A stretch of 60,776 nucleotides of DNA, taken from assembly GCF_001922585.1 (NCBI RefSeq), contig NZ_MRBS01000006.1, positions 1-60,776 on the forward strand. The letters run 5' to 3'. Positions 1 through 8,722 of the stretch are shown here, in pieces. Source of the DNA: Pantoea sp. 1.19. Its GTDB lineage: Bacteria > Pseudomonadota > Gammaproteobacteria > Enterobacterales > Enterobacteriaceae. Numbering within the stretch: the stretch's first letter is position 1; each line of letters begins with the position of its first letter. Made by a program: the position numbers and the translations under genes. The notes beneath the pieces are model-generated. The model was given only the letters and a program-made list of their open reading frames with translations, was not told where the DNA came from and ran no database searches.

Positions 1-80
1 GCGGTGATGAAAAGAGGGGCCGTCCGGCCCGCGGATTTCGTACCGCTACAAGTGGCGCAGGCATCAGGCGGACGCCTGTT
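1..80 (+). repeat. Direct repeat, copy 1
   Basis: About 79 bp repeated at 196-274 with two mismatches. The copy may start further left, outside the window. Confidence 0.85.
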
Positions 81-287
81 GGCGTGGCGCACGGCAATAT
101 CTGCCGCGGAGTAACGCAATCATTCGCGCTACGCAAATCCGCGAAACAGAATGCCACTCTGTGGCTTTCGCGGGCTGACCGACCCGCCGCCCACGGCGGT
201 GATGAAAAGAGGGGCCGTCCGGCCCGCGGATTTCGTACCGCTACAAGCGGCGCGGGCATCAGGCGGACGCCTGTAACAGAAACCTGA
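3..287 (+). CDS. C-terminal part of an unrecognised repeat ORF, open at the left edge
   Basis: The frame is open from the first complete codon of the window to a TGA at 285-287, giving 94 residues with no N-terminus visible. A 26-residue arginine-rich segment occurs twice, 65 residues apart (195 bp, a multiple of three), at about residues 1-26 and 66-91. The two nucleotide copies differ at only two positions, and both differences are synonymous third-position changes (AGT/AGC and GCA/GCG), which favours real coding. I do not recognise the family. It could equally be a repeated non-coding element that happens to stay open; an internal ATG at 84 would give only 67 residues. The true start must lie outside the window. 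Confidence 0.35.
   Translation, partial: GDEKRGRPARGFRTATSGAGIRRTPVGVAHGNICRGVTQSFALRKSAKQNATLWLSRADRPAAHGGDEKRGRPARGFRTATSGAGIRRTPVTET
196..274 (+). repeat. Direct repeat, copy 2
   Basis: Second copy of the 1-80 sequence, offset by exactly 195 bp and in the same reading frame. The sequence diverges right after the shared segment that ends in ...GACGCCTGT. From 288 to 482 I see only GC-rich sequence with small inverted repeats (for example around 400-425), which could help terminate sulP transcription. Confidence 0.85.
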
Positions 288-482
288 CGGCATTGATGAA
301 TATTGATCGGATAGCGGAGTTGAGAGAATACGGGCGCGGCCTCGTGGCGGAGCAGGGATAGCGAATGATATTGATTCGCTCCCCTGCGCCGGTGTGCTGT
401 TCAGGGCCGGCGGGCCCGGGCTGCGCGGTCGATACCCTTCCTGGCCCGCGCTGGCGCATACGATCGGCGCGCCCGGCGGTGA

Positions 483-1952
483 TCAGCCGCTCTGTGCCAG
501 CGGCCACTGATTGAGCTGAATTCCGCGCGCCGGCGCGTCCTGACCAAAGTCTTTGAGCACCGCCTTTACGTCCGGGTCAATGTACCCGGCGTTTTCCTGC
601 TCGACGATCAGCACGCTTTGGTCCGGGATCTGCGACAGCAGGCTGTGCAGACGCGGATTGTGTAGAAAAGTCAGGTTCTGTCGCAGGCGCAGCACGTAGT
701 GATCTTCATAGCGGGTCAGCTGCAGGGCGTAACGATGGCTCTGGTAAATGCTGCACAGCAACTGCGCCACCAGCCCCAGCGCAATCCCCGCCAGCATGCC
801 AAATGCCAGGATGCCGCCCAGGGTGGCAAAGAACGGTAGCGCCTGCTGCCATCCGGCGCGCAGCTGGTCGATAACCAGACGCGGCGCGGCCAGCTTATAG
901 CCGGTCCATAGCAGCACGGCCGCCAGGCTGGCCAGCGGAATGGCATTTAACAGCGGGCTGAACCACAATCCGCAGATCAGCAGCAGCACGCCGTGCAGTA
1001 AAATAGACGTCTTACTCTGCGCGCCGGCGCTGACGTTAACCGAACTGCGTACGATGACCGCGGTGACCGGCAGCCCGCCCAGCAGGCCGCACAGCACATT
1101 GCCGACGCCCTGCGCACGCATCTCTTTATCCGGCGACGGCGGCGGGTTTTGCGGGCGCAGCTTCTTCAGCGCCTCCTGCGAGAGCAGCGTTTCCAGACTG
1201 GCGACCAGCGCCAGGGTGAGCGCCACGACGTATACCGACGGGTCGGTCCACGCCCGCCAGTCCGGAGCCTCCAGCTCGGCGGTCAGCGCGGCGAAGCTGT
1301 TAAACTCGGGTAACGTGATGCGCGGCAGCGCCATGCCGGGAACCAGACGATCGCCAAGCAGCGTCGCGCAGCAGCCCAGCAGCACCGCCATCAGCGGGCC
1401 GGGGATCCAGCCCAGCGCTCTACTGCGGGCGATCGCCGGCGTCGTCCAGAGCCACAGGGTGAAGAGCCCGCCCAGCGCCACGGCGATCGCCGCCGGTGAG
1501 AGGGCGACTTCACCGCCGAACAGCGCCGACAGGCTGCCGTCCGCCGCCCCCAGCGCGACCGGAATTTGCTGCACGATCAGTAAAATACCTATCGCCGCCA
1601 GCATGCCTTTGATAACGCTCCCCGGCACCAGTGAGATAAAACGCCCGGCGCGCAGCATCCCCAGCGCGACCTGCAGGATCCCGGCCAGCACCAGCGCCAG
1701 CAGAAAGGCGGAGAAGGATCCCAGTGAGGCGATCGCGGCCACCACAATCGTGACCAGGCCGGCCGCCGGCCCGCTAACGGCAAAGGTTGACGGGCTCAGA
1801 CTGGTGACCACCAAACCGCCGATCACCCCGGTCAGTAGCCCGACAAACGGCGGCAGTCCGCTGGCCTGAGCAATGCCGAGGCACAGCGGCAGCGCCACCA
1901 AAAAGACCACCAGGCCGGCCGGAATATCCTGACGTAACGTTTTCAGCGTCAT
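483..1952 (-). CDS. SulP-family anion (probably bicarbonate) transporter
   Basis: A 489-residue inner-membrane protein of the SulP/SLC26 family. The N-terminus (IPAGLVVFLVALPLCLGIA) and the repeated hydrophobic segments through about residue 400 are typical of the SulP membrane domain. A short C-terminal tail of about 80 residues (LIVEQENAGYIDPDVK) resembles a reduced STAS-like domain. The start codon overlaps the stop of the upstream carbonic anhydrase gene by 4 bp (ATGA), so the two are translationally coupled. SulP proteins carry sulfate, bicarbonate or other anions; pairing with a carbonic anhydrase points to bicarbonate uptake, which is an inference. Substrate is not proven by sequence. 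Confidence 0.9.
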   Translation of the reverse strand: MTLKTLRQDIPAGLVVFLVALPLCLGIAQASGLPPFVGLLTGVIGGLVVTSLSPSTFAVSGPAAGLVTIVVAAIASLGSFSAFLLALVLAGILQVALGMLRAGRFISLVPGSVIKGMLAAIGILLIVQQIPVALGAADGSLSALFGGEVALSPAAIAVALGGLFTLWLWTTPAIARSRALGWIPGPLMAVLLGCCATLLGDRLVPGMALPRITLPEFNSFAALTAELEAPDWRAWTDPSVYVVALTLALVASLETLLSQEALKKLRPQNPPPSPDKEMRAQGVGNVLCGLLGGLPVTAVIVRSSVNVSAGAQSKTSILLHGVLLLICGLWFSPLLNAIPLASLAAVLLWTGYKLAAPRLVIDQLRAGWQQALPFFATLGGILAFGMLAGIALGLVAQLLCSIYQSHRYALQLTRYEDHYVLRLRQNLTFLHNPRLHSLLSQIPDQSVLIVEQENAGYIDPDVKAVLKDFGQDAPARGIQLNQWPLAQSG

Positions 1953-2587
1953 GCGGAGAGCTCCTCTTGCTGTTGGGTGATAAGCGCTTGCAAGTGGCCG
2001 CTGTGCAGGTCATAAATACAGCCGTGAAGCGCCAGCGGCGCGCCGCGCCGCCAGGCGTTGCGCACCGGCTCGACGCGGATCAGATGGGCAAATTGCGCCA
2101 GCACGTTAGCCTCGACCAGCGCGGCGTGCCGCGCCACGTTCTCCTCCGGCGCCACGTCCGTCCGACCGCAGGGGAGGTGCGCGGCCAAATCACCGCGCAG
2201 TCGGGTAATTCGCCGCGACAGCGCAGAGTTTTCGTCATTCAACGCCATCTGCGGCAGATTGACCGCCGCCTGCACGCCGCCGCAGCCGTAATGACCACAC
2301 AGCACGATGTTAGCGACCCGAAGATAATCAATGGCGTACTGCAGTACGCTCATCAGGTTGTCATCCTCCGCCATTACCATATTGGCGATATTGCGGTGGA
2401 CAAACAGCTCGCCGGGATGCGAGCCGGTCAGTACCTCGGCGGGGACGCGGCTGTCGGAGCAGCCAATCCACAGCGAGTGTGGCGCCTGCCCTTCGGCATC
2501 TTTGGCGAAATAGTCGGCATTGCGGTCACGGCACTGCAAGGCCCAACTGCGATTTTTGGCAATCAGCGAACTCAGGGTGGTTAACAT
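1949..2587 (-). CDS. Beta-class carbonic anhydrase
   Basis: A 212-residue cytoplasmic zinc enzyme interconverting CO2 and bicarbonate. The beta-class ligands are visible: C43 and D45 in the CSDSR motif, H99 and C102 in the HYGCGG motif, with R47 forming the usual Asp-Arg dyad. Length matches E. coli Can/CynT proteins (about 220). A GAGAGAG stretch upstream of the ATG serves as ribosome binding site. It is the first gene of a two-gene operon with the SulP transporter, so it probably hydrates or supplies CO2/bicarbonate for that transporter. It may be an additional carbonic anhydrase rather than the housekeeping Can; the neighbours of E. coli can are not present here. Confidence 0.93.
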   Translation of the reverse strand: MLTTLSSLIAKNRSWALQCRDRNADYFAKDAEGQAPHSLWIGCSDSRVPAEVLTGSHPGELFVHRNIANMVMAEDDNLMSVLQYAIDYLRVANIVLCGHYGCGGVQAAVNLPQMALNDENSALSRRITRLRGDLAAHLPCGRTDVAPEENVARHAALVEANVLAQFAHLIRVEPVRNAWRRGAPLALHGCIYDLHSGHLQALITQQQEELSA

Positions 2588-3060
2588 GACGCTCTCTCTG
2601 CGGGGACAAACAGGCCTGACGCCTGCCCGTCCGCTTTTTCCTCACCACGACTTGCCGGAGATCTCCGTTAAGCGTGCATTCATCTCGGTCCATCACTATT
2701 AGCACCGGCGGATTAATGAATTAACCAGGATTAATCTTATAAGCAACAATTAATTAAAATTGTAATTTTATTAAAATAAAGTACGGTTTTTACAGAGAGG
2801 CATTACTGCGCAGGGTGCGCATTGACATACCCCAGAGAGTAACTAATTAAATCATTATGATAGGATCGTAATCCGACAAACACACTGCTCAATGTAAACT
2901 TATTACACTTACAAAAATAAAGATAATTTAAAGACGGCTATCTCGTTAAATAACTAAATTTTTTTTATTGATTAATAATAGTGAGGGAATCACGGCGGTG
3001 AGAGTCGGTATTATCCGCCTGATTATCGATGATGACTCCCGCGAGGCGTGCAGCCGATCG
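2588..3060. other. Gene-free AT-rich intergenic stretch
   Basis: 473 bp between the carbonic anhydrase start and the remains of the acid phosphatase gene. From about 2700 to 2960 the sequence is strikingly AT-rich compared with its surroundings and probably contains the carbonic anhydrase promoter (transcription leftwards). I see no convincing ORF or RNA gene. Confidence 0.6.
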
Positions 3061-3812
3061 TCACGCACCTGCAGGACTAAGCTGGAAGTCGTGCGGCGCC
3101 ATTCCCGACGCCCAGTCACCGTACAGCGGGTTCGGCAGCGTAATAGACTGCGTGCCACCCTGCGCCTGATGCGGCCGGACACATGCCCGACGCGGCGCAT
3201 GAACCTGATGTCCGGTGGCGGCGCCAGAATCATTGAGGTATCGCCAGCGTACCGCACGGTGCATAACCCGCAGCCGGAATGGCATCATAACGCGCCTGCT
3301 TGTTACTGCTGCCGCGCTTCAGACGCAGGGGATGATTGACGGCCGGAAGCCCGGTTGGGTCAGGTTCGCGACGATCGCGGCGTGCTCTTGCCGATCGCGG
3401 TGAGATACGTAAAACAGCGTGTCCCCCGCGCGGGGAACGTGCTGCGCAACGTCGACCCGCGCCGGGAATGGCCAGGCCTGACGCGCCTGCGTCAAATACG
3501 ACCCGCTGGCGTTGCCGTCAGGCTGCGCGCTTCGCACCTGCCAGGCGCTGCAGGCGCGGTTATCGAGCAGGGTGTCACCCAGATCCACCGCCGCCGCCCG
3601 CGGCTTCGCATCCGGAGGCGGCGCCCGGTCGAATGCCTGCGTCGCCAGGCGAAACGTCTGAAGCGCCAGCGCCCGATACTCACCGGACTGCTGGAACCGG
3701 TTCAGCCCCATGACCGTTTGCTGAGGCAGCTGCTGCCGCGCGCGGTCCGCATCAGGTGCACAGCCCGCCAGTGCCATCAGCAATGCGGCGCCGTCCGCCA
3801 TCGCGGTTTCAT
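3061..3812 (-). pseudogene. Decayed lipoprotein e(P4)-type acid phosphatase / 5'-nucleotidase
   Basis: Fragments of one class C (HAD superfamily) acid phosphatase lie in order on the minus strand but in different frames. The start at 3812 gives MKPRWRTA; after a frame change comes the lipobox region ALLMALAGC; then a long piece (3801-3319) with the first HAD motif region VDLGDTLLDN and VPRAGDTLFYVSHR. After another shift near 3340, SSNKQARYDAIPAAGY follows; then VRYAGDT; then LNDSGAATGH and LPNPLYGDWASGMA, ending at 3061. At least four frame changes are needed. The first motif reads DLGDT where the family has DxDxT, so the second catalytic aspartate is also lost. The intact protein would have been an outer-membrane lipoprotein dephosphorylating nucleotides in the periplasm. 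Confidence 0.85.
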
Positions 3813-3933
3813 TATCGTCCCGTTGCGCTACGCTGCCCCGCCCGCCGCGAAGCGCTCAGCGTAGCGAATGACGACTTTGCAAAACGCTGTTTCAGGTTAT
3901 GATGAGGGCGTGATGTTTTGTCAGGAGCGCACG

Positions 3934-4647
3934 ATGTCTACTCCCCTGTACTCCCCGCTGCTTCGCCAGCTTTCCTGGGTGGAGCACGCCTTTCAGCCGG
4001 CCGGCGAGCCGCCGCCCGCCGACGCCCGCTACGCGCATCAGCGCCACAGCGCCACGGTGCTGACCGACCGGCAGGCCTGGCCGGCCAAAAGCCAGCCGGG
4101 TGACGCCGTGATCGGCAGCGCGCAACACGCCGTGGCGGTGTATACCGCCGATTGCCTGCCGCTGCTGATTGCCGATAATCGTCAACGGCGGGTGGCCGCG
4201 GTGCACGGCGGCCTTCAGGGGGTTACGGCGGGGGTAATTAACGCCGCGGTGCGCGCGCTGGCGGCGGCGGGCAGCGCGCCCGGGGAGCTGTTCGTGGCGA
4301 TTGGCCCGTCGATAGGCCCCTGCTGCTACGAGCTGGGCGAAGAGGCTATCGCCCGCCTGCGCGCCGCGCCGCTGCTGCACGACACGACGCTGCCCCTCTT
4401 TGCCACGGCCGCGCACAATCCGCGCGCCCGGCGGCCGCAGGCCCGGGCGCAGCAACACGGTCAGTGGTGCGATCTGCCGGCGCTGGCGGAGGCGCTGCTG
4501 CGCCGCGAAGGCGTACCGGCCGCGCAGATTGAGCGGCTGGGGGTGTGTACCTACTGCGAGGCGGAAGCGCAGGCCAGCTACCGGCGTAATACCCACACCG
4601 GCGAGGGCTATGCCTCACGCTATTCGTGGATAAGACGGCAGGGCTAA
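3934..4647 (+). CDS. Laccase-domain protein (YfiH/PgeF family), probable paralogue
   Basis: A 237-residue cytoplasmic protein of the multicopper-oxidoreductase-like family (DUF152), which includes E. coli YfiH/PgeF. Family features: YAHQRHS near residues 33-39, TADC (C74), VHGG (H91) and IGPCCYE (C130-C131), with the metal-site His/Cys/His set at about H35 or H38, C74 and H91. VHGG replaces the commoner VHAGW. Start chosen at 3934 because AGGAG lies seven bases upstream; an in-frame ATG at 3868 would add 22 unlikely residues. Family members are described as purine-nucleoside enzymes or as preventing misincorporation in peptidoglycan. The usual yfiH neighbours (rluD, clpB) are absent, so this is probably a second copy. 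Confidence 0.85.
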   Translation: MSTPLYSPLLRQLSWVEHAFQPAGEPPPADARYAHQRHSATVLTDRQAWPAKSQPGDAVIGSAQHAVAVYTADCLPLLIADNRQRRVAAVHGGLQGVTAGVINAAVRALAAAGSAPGELFVAIGPSIGPCCYELGEEAIARLRAAPLLHDTTLPLFATAAHNPRARRPQARAQQHGQWCDLPALAEALLRREGVPAAQIERLGVCTYCEAEAQASYRRNTHTGEGYASRYSWIRRQG

Positions 4648-4673
4648 TCTAATGATAAGTCCGCCGCACGGGC

Positions 4674-5165
4674 TTATTTCCGCGCGGGCTTACCCTCGTG
4701 TGCCCCCATCATCTGCGGCGGCGGGTTCTCCCAGCGATCGTCGCGGGTGGCGGCATAGTCAGGATGAAGTGGATACCAGATGCGGTTATCCGGTTTGTTT
4801 GCTTCCCCCACAACGAGAAAGCGCGCTTCTGCGTCACCGTTATTAATAAAGGTGTGACAAATGCCGGTACCGGCGGGAAAGGCAACCGCATCGCCGGGGA
4901 TAAGCGGATAGCACTCGCCATTAATCCAGACGTCGGGTGTTCCCTCGAGCACATAGACGAATTCTTCTTCATGGCTCTCAGCATGCGGCCATGACAGGCG
5001 CCGCCCGGGGAGCAGCCGCTCGTGATGAATACCTGTTCGCGTCAGCCCCAGTGCCCTGCCCAGCGGGGCGCCGAACGCCATACGTTCATCACTGCCGGGA
5101 TACGGCGGACAATCTTCCTGCTCCAGTTCCTGCCAGTGGCGAATAAACGCCGGTCGCGTTGGCAT
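4674..5165 (-). CDS. Cupin-domain protein
   Basis: 163 residues with a single double-stranded beta-helix cupin. Motif 1 is seen around residues 54-75 (H61, H65 and acidic residues at 66-68, then G75) and motif 2 around 91-110 (GDAVAFPAGT...CH, H104), so a bound metal ion is likely. The substrate cannot be read from the sequence; single-domain cupins of this kind include sugar- or small-acid-binding enzymes and sensors. It lies just downstream of lysS, separated by the lysS terminator, and is therefore probably transcribed on its own. Its 3' end faces the end of the laccase-domain gene. Confidence 0.8.
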   Translation of the reverse strand: MPTRPAFIRHWQELEQEDCPPYPGSDERMAFGAPLGRALGLTRTGIHHERLLPGRRLSWPHAESHEEEFVYVLEGTPDVWINGECYPLIPGDAVAFPAGTGICHTFINNGDAEARFLVVGEANKPDNRIWYPLHPDYAATRDDRWENPPPQMMGAHEGKPARK

Positions 5166-5191
5166 AGTCTCCCCCTGAAGTGAATAAAAAA

Positions 5192-5208
5192 ACCCGCCAG
5201 CGGCGGGT
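5192..5208 (-). terminator. Intrinsic terminator of lysS
   Basis: Perfect inverted repeat ACCCGCC-AGC-GGCGGGT, followed on the minus strand by a run of T (A-run at 5185-5192 on plus). It lies 14 bp after the lysS stop and before the cupin gene. Confidence 0.85.
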
Positions 5209-5221
5209 TTTCGTTAACCTC

Positions 5222-6742
5222 TTATTTGGCGCTGGGGCGCAGCGCCGGGAACAGGATCACGTCGCGAATGGTGTGGCTGTTGGTAAACAGCATCACCAGG
5301 CGATCGATACCGATGCCGAGGCCGGCGGTCGGCGGCAGACCGTGCTCCAGCGCGGTGACGTAGTCTTCATCGTAGAACATCGCTTCATCGTCACCGGCGT
5401 CCTTGGCGTTGACCTGCTGCAGGAAACGCTCGGCCTGATCTTCCGCATCGTTCAGCTCGGAGAAGCCATTACCGATCTCGCGGCCGCCGATGAAGAACTC
5501 AAAGCGGTCGGTGATCTCCGGGTTCTGGTCGTTACGGCGCGCCAGCGGCGACACCTCGGCCGGGTATTCGGTGATGAAGGTCGGCTGGATCAGGTGCGCC
5601 TCGGCGGTCTCTTCGAAGATCTCGGTGACCACGCGGCCCAGTCCCCAGCTCTTTTCCACCTTGATGCCGATCGCCTGCGCGATGGCCACCGCCTTGTCGA
5701 AATCGTCGAGATCGGCAAGATCGGTTTCCGGACGGTACTGCTTGATCGCTTCGCGCATGGTCAGTTTGGCAAACGGCTTACCAAAATCGAAGGTGTGGTC
5801 ACCGTAAGGCACTTCGGTGTGCCCCAGCACGTCCTGCGCCAGGGTGCGGAACAGGCTCTCGGTGAGTTCGATCAGATCCTTATAATCCGCGTACGCCATG
5901 TAGAGTTCCATCATGGTGAACTCCGGATTATGGCGCGGCGAGATCCCTTCATTACGGAAGTTGCGGTTGATTTCGAACACGCGATCGAAGCCCCCCACCA
6001 CCAGGCGCTTCAGGTACAGCTCCGGCGCGATGCGCAGGTACATGTCGATATCCAGCGCATTGTGATGGGTGATAAACGGACGCGCTGACGCCCCGCCCGG
6101 GATCACCTGCATCATCGGCGTTTCCACTTCCATAAAGTCGCGCTTCACCATAAAGTGGCGGATACCGGCCATGATCTGTGAGCGAATTTTAAAGGTGTTA
6201 CGCGACTCGTCGTTGGCAATCAGATCCAGATAGCGCTGGCGATAGCGGGTTTCCTGATCGGCCAGGCCGTGGAACTTGTCCGGCAGCGGACGCAGCGCTT
6301 TGGTCAGCAGGCGCAGCTCGGTGCAGTGGATCGACAGCTCACCGGTTTTGGTTTTGAACAGCGTACCGCGCGCGCCGAGGATGTCTCCGAGATCCCACTT
6401 TTTGAACTGCTCGTTATAGTGTCCTTCCGGCAGATCGTCACGTGAAACATACAGCTGAATGCGTCCGCCGACGTCCTGCAGGGTCACGAATGAAGCTTTG
6501 CCCATGATGCGGCGGGTCATCATCCGGCCGGCAACGCGCACTTCCACGCCCTCCCCGACCAGCGCTTCAGCGGAGATGTCGTCATACTGCGCGTGCAGCC
6601 GATCCGCCGTGCTGTCGCGGCGGAAGTCGTTCGGAAACGCCACGCCCTGGCGGCGCAGTGCGCCCAGCTTTTCGCGACGCGCTTTCAGTTCGTTGTTGAG
6701 TTCAAGTGCGGCATCGGCGCCCTGCGGGTGTTGTTCAGACAT
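5222..6742 (-). CDS. lysS: Lysyl-tRNA synthetase, class II
   Basis: A 506-residue cytoplasmic enzyme that charges tRNA-Lys. It has the N-terminal OB-fold anticodon-binding domain ([18 protein letters not shown] near residue 70) and the class II catalytic core with motif 2 ([14 protein letters not shown], near 260) and motif 3 ([12 protein letters not shown], near 475). Length equals the family norm (505). The ATG follows the prfB stop by nine bases, so it is expressed from the prfB-lysS operon found throughout enterobacteria. A strong intrinsic terminator follows. Confidence 0.98.
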   Translation of the reverse strand: MSEQHPQGADAALELNNELKARREKLGALRRQGVAFPNDFRRDSTADRLHAQYDDISAEALVGEGVEVRVAGRMMTRRIMGKASFVTLQDVGGRIQLYVSRDDLPEGHYNEQFKKWDLGDILGARGTLFKTKTGELSIHCTELRLLTKALRPLPDKFHGLADQETRYRQRYLDLIANDESRNTFKIRSQIMAGIRHFMVKRDFMEVETPMMQVIPGGASARPFITHHNALDIDMYLRIAPELYLKRLVVGGFDRVFEINRNFRNEGISPRHNPEFTMMELYMAYADYKDLIELTESLFRTLAQDVLGHTEVPYGDHTFDFGKPFAKLTMREAIKQYRPETDLADLDDFDKAVAIAQAIGIKVEKSWGLGRVVTEIFEETAEAHLIQPTFITEYPAEVSPLARRNDQNPEITDRFEFFIGGREIGNGFSELNDAEDQAERFLQQVNAKDAGDDEAMFYDEDYVTALEHGLPPTAGLGIGIDRLVMLFTNSHTIRDVILFPALRPSAK

Positions 6743-6751
6743 GTCGGTTCC

Positions 6752-7850
6752 TTATAGCCCTGCTTTCAAACTTGCTTCGATAAAACGGTCCAGATCGCCA
6801 TCCAGCACCGCCTGGGTATTACGCGTTTCGACCCCGGTGCGCAGATCTTTGATGCGCGAGTCGTCCAGCACGTAAGAGCGGATCTGGCTGCCCCAGCCGA
6901 TATCAGACTTGTTGTCTTCCGCCGCCTGCTTGTCCGCATTTTTCTTTTGCATTTCATATTCATACAGCTTGGCGCGCAGCTGTTTGAAGGCCTGGTCTTT
7001 GTTTTTATGCTGCGAACGGTCGTTCTGGCACTGCACCACAATGTTGGTCGGCAGGTGGGTAATACGCACCGCGGACTCGGTTTTGTTCACGTGCTGACCG
7101 CCGGCGCCGGAGGCGCGGTAGACGTCAATGCGCAGATCGGCCGGGTTGATCTCAATGTCGATGTTGTCATCCACTTCGGGATAGATAAACACCGAGCTGA
7201 ATGAGGTGTGACGGCGCCCGCCGGAGTCAAACGGGCTTTTGCGCACCAGGCGATGCACGCCGGTTTCGGTACGCAGCCAGCCGAAGGCGTAGTCGCCCTG
7301 AATGCGCAGGGTGGCGGATTTAAGACCGGCCACTTCGCCTTCTGACTCTTCGATAACTTCGGTTTTGTATCCGCGCGCTTCGGCCCAGCGCAGGTACATG
7401 CGCAGCAGCATGCTGGCCCAGTCCTGCGCTTCGGTGCCGCCGGAGCCGGCCTGAATATCGAGGTAGCAGTCGGCGCCGTCGTACTCACCGGAGAACATCC
7501 GGCGAAACTCCAGCTCACCGAGCTTCTTCTCCAGCCCGTCCAGTTCGGCAACCGCCTCGTTAAAAGTCTCTTCGTCGTCGGCTTCGACCGCCAGTTCGAG
7601 CAGGCCAGTGACGTCTTCCAGACCCTGCGCCAGCTCATCGAGCGTATTAACAATCGCTTCCAGCGAGGATCGCTCTTTGCCCAGCGCCTGCGCGCGGTCA
7701 GGTTCGTTCCAGACGTCCGGCTGTTCCAGCTCGGCGTTTACTTCTTCAAGACGCTCTTTCTTGGCATCATAGTCAAAGATACCCCCGAAGAACGCTGCTG
7801 CGCTCAGTGAGATCCTGGATACGGTTTTTTACCGGATTAATTTCAAACAT
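6752..7850 (-). CDS. prfB: Peptide chain release factor 2, with programmed +1 frameshift
   Basis: RF2 recognises UGA and UAA. The gene starts at 7850; 25 codons end at an in-frame UGA (7775-7773). A +1 shift at CTT-TGA-C continues in the second frame to 6752, giving 365 residues, the same as E. coli. The stop-recognition SPF (residues 205-207) and the catalytic GGQ (250-252) are present. The shift site is preceded by the Shine-Dalgarno-like CGGGGG, so RF2 autoregulates its own synthesis: low RF2 lets the ribosome pause and slip at UGA. The gene is first in the operon with lysS. Any annotation starting at internal methionines is truncated. Confidence 0.97.
7773..7787 (-). promoter_or_regulatory. 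prfB: Programmed +1 frameshift site of prfB
   Basis: Minus strand reads CGG GGG TAT CTT TGA C. The slippery CTT-T, the poorly terminating UGA-C context and the upstream internal SD element are all conserved. The E. coli SD-like element is AGGGGG; here the first base is C. Confidence 0.93.
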
Positions 7851-8010
7851 GGTTTTGAGATCTTATTAGGTGATCGAAAAGGGCATAATGGTAACCACGC
7901 AGTTTAACCGAAATGGCGTCCTGTTTGTAGCACTGAACGCGCATTGCCTGTTCAGCATTGCGCCACTTTTTTCGCGTAACCCTGCATCCCTTGTCTTAAT
8001 GGAGAAAAAG

Positions 8011-8634
8011 ATGACCGTGACCGATGCCCTGCTGGCATTTACCTTTGCTGCCACGCTGCTGACTCTGACGCCAGGGCTGGATACGGCCCTGATTTTGCGC
8101 ACCTCGGCGGTGGAGGGAACCCAAAAAGCGATACAGGCGCAGCTGGGGATCAACGCCGGCTGTCTGGCGTGGGCGGCGGCGGTGGCTTTTGGCCTCGGTG
8201 CGCTGATTGCCGTCTCTGAGCTGGCCTATAACCTGTTGAAGTGGTGCGGCGCGGCTTATCTGGCCTGGCTGGGCGTCCTCATGCTGCTTAACCCTCGCCA
8301 GCGGATGGGGGAAGTCAGACTCGAGGGCAGCACGCAAAATTGGTTTGTCCGCGGATTTTTCGGCAACCTGTTGAATCCCAAGGTCGGTATTTTCTACGTT
8401 TCATTTCTGCCGCAGTTTATCCCCAGCGGCCATTCGCCGGTGCTGTGGACCTTTGGCCTGGTGTTTATCCATATTCTGCTGGGTACGCTGTGGTCCGGTC
8501 TGCTAATTGGCAGCACCCGCCGCCTGTCAGGACTGCTGAAGCGCCAGGGCGTGGTGCAATGGCTGGATCGCACCACCGGTGCCGTCTTCCTGCTGTTTGC
8601 CGCCAGGCTGGCGCTGAGCCGCCGCCCGGGGTAA
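8011..8634 (+). CDS. LysE/RhtB-family amino-acid exporter
   Basis: A 207-residue inner-membrane protein with about six hydrophobic segments and the family signatures TLTPGLDTALI near residue 20 and NLLNPKVGIFYVSFLPQF near residue 125. Members export amino acids such as homoserine, threonine, lysine or leucine, or related metabolites; the substrate is not readable here. Start chosen at 8011 because GGAG sits 6 bp upstream and the length then matches the family (about 205-210); the frame is open further upstream to 7870 but those residues are not family-like. It is transcribed against its neighbours and separates prfB from recJ, which are adjacent in E. coli, so it looks like a lineage-specific insertion. 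Confidence 0.9.
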   Translation: MTVTDALLAFTFAATLLTLTPGLDTALILRTSAVEGTQKAIQAQLGINAGCLAWAAAVAFGLGALIAVSELAYNLLKWCGAAYLAWLGVLMLLNPRQRMGEVRLEGSTQNWFVRGFFGNLLNPKVGIFYVSFLPQFIPSGHSPVLWTFGLVFIHILLGTLWSGLLIGSTRRLSGLLKRQGVVQWLDRTTGAVFLLFAARLALSRRPG

Positions 8635-8722
8635 GTGTGGCGTAACGTTCCGGCCTGTTGCCAGGGCCGGAGCGATTCGCCTTCAGCACCGAACCGGGCA
8701 GGATCGGTCACGCTTTGTCGGG

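Noticed and set aside
940-1869. 309-codon ORF antisense to sulP
   Set aside because: Ser/Ala/Pro-rich shadow frame with no start signal.
2968-3339. 123-codon plus-strand ORF over the phosphatase remains
   Set aside because: The minus strand holds ordered phosphatase motifs across this region; the plus ORF is their shadow.
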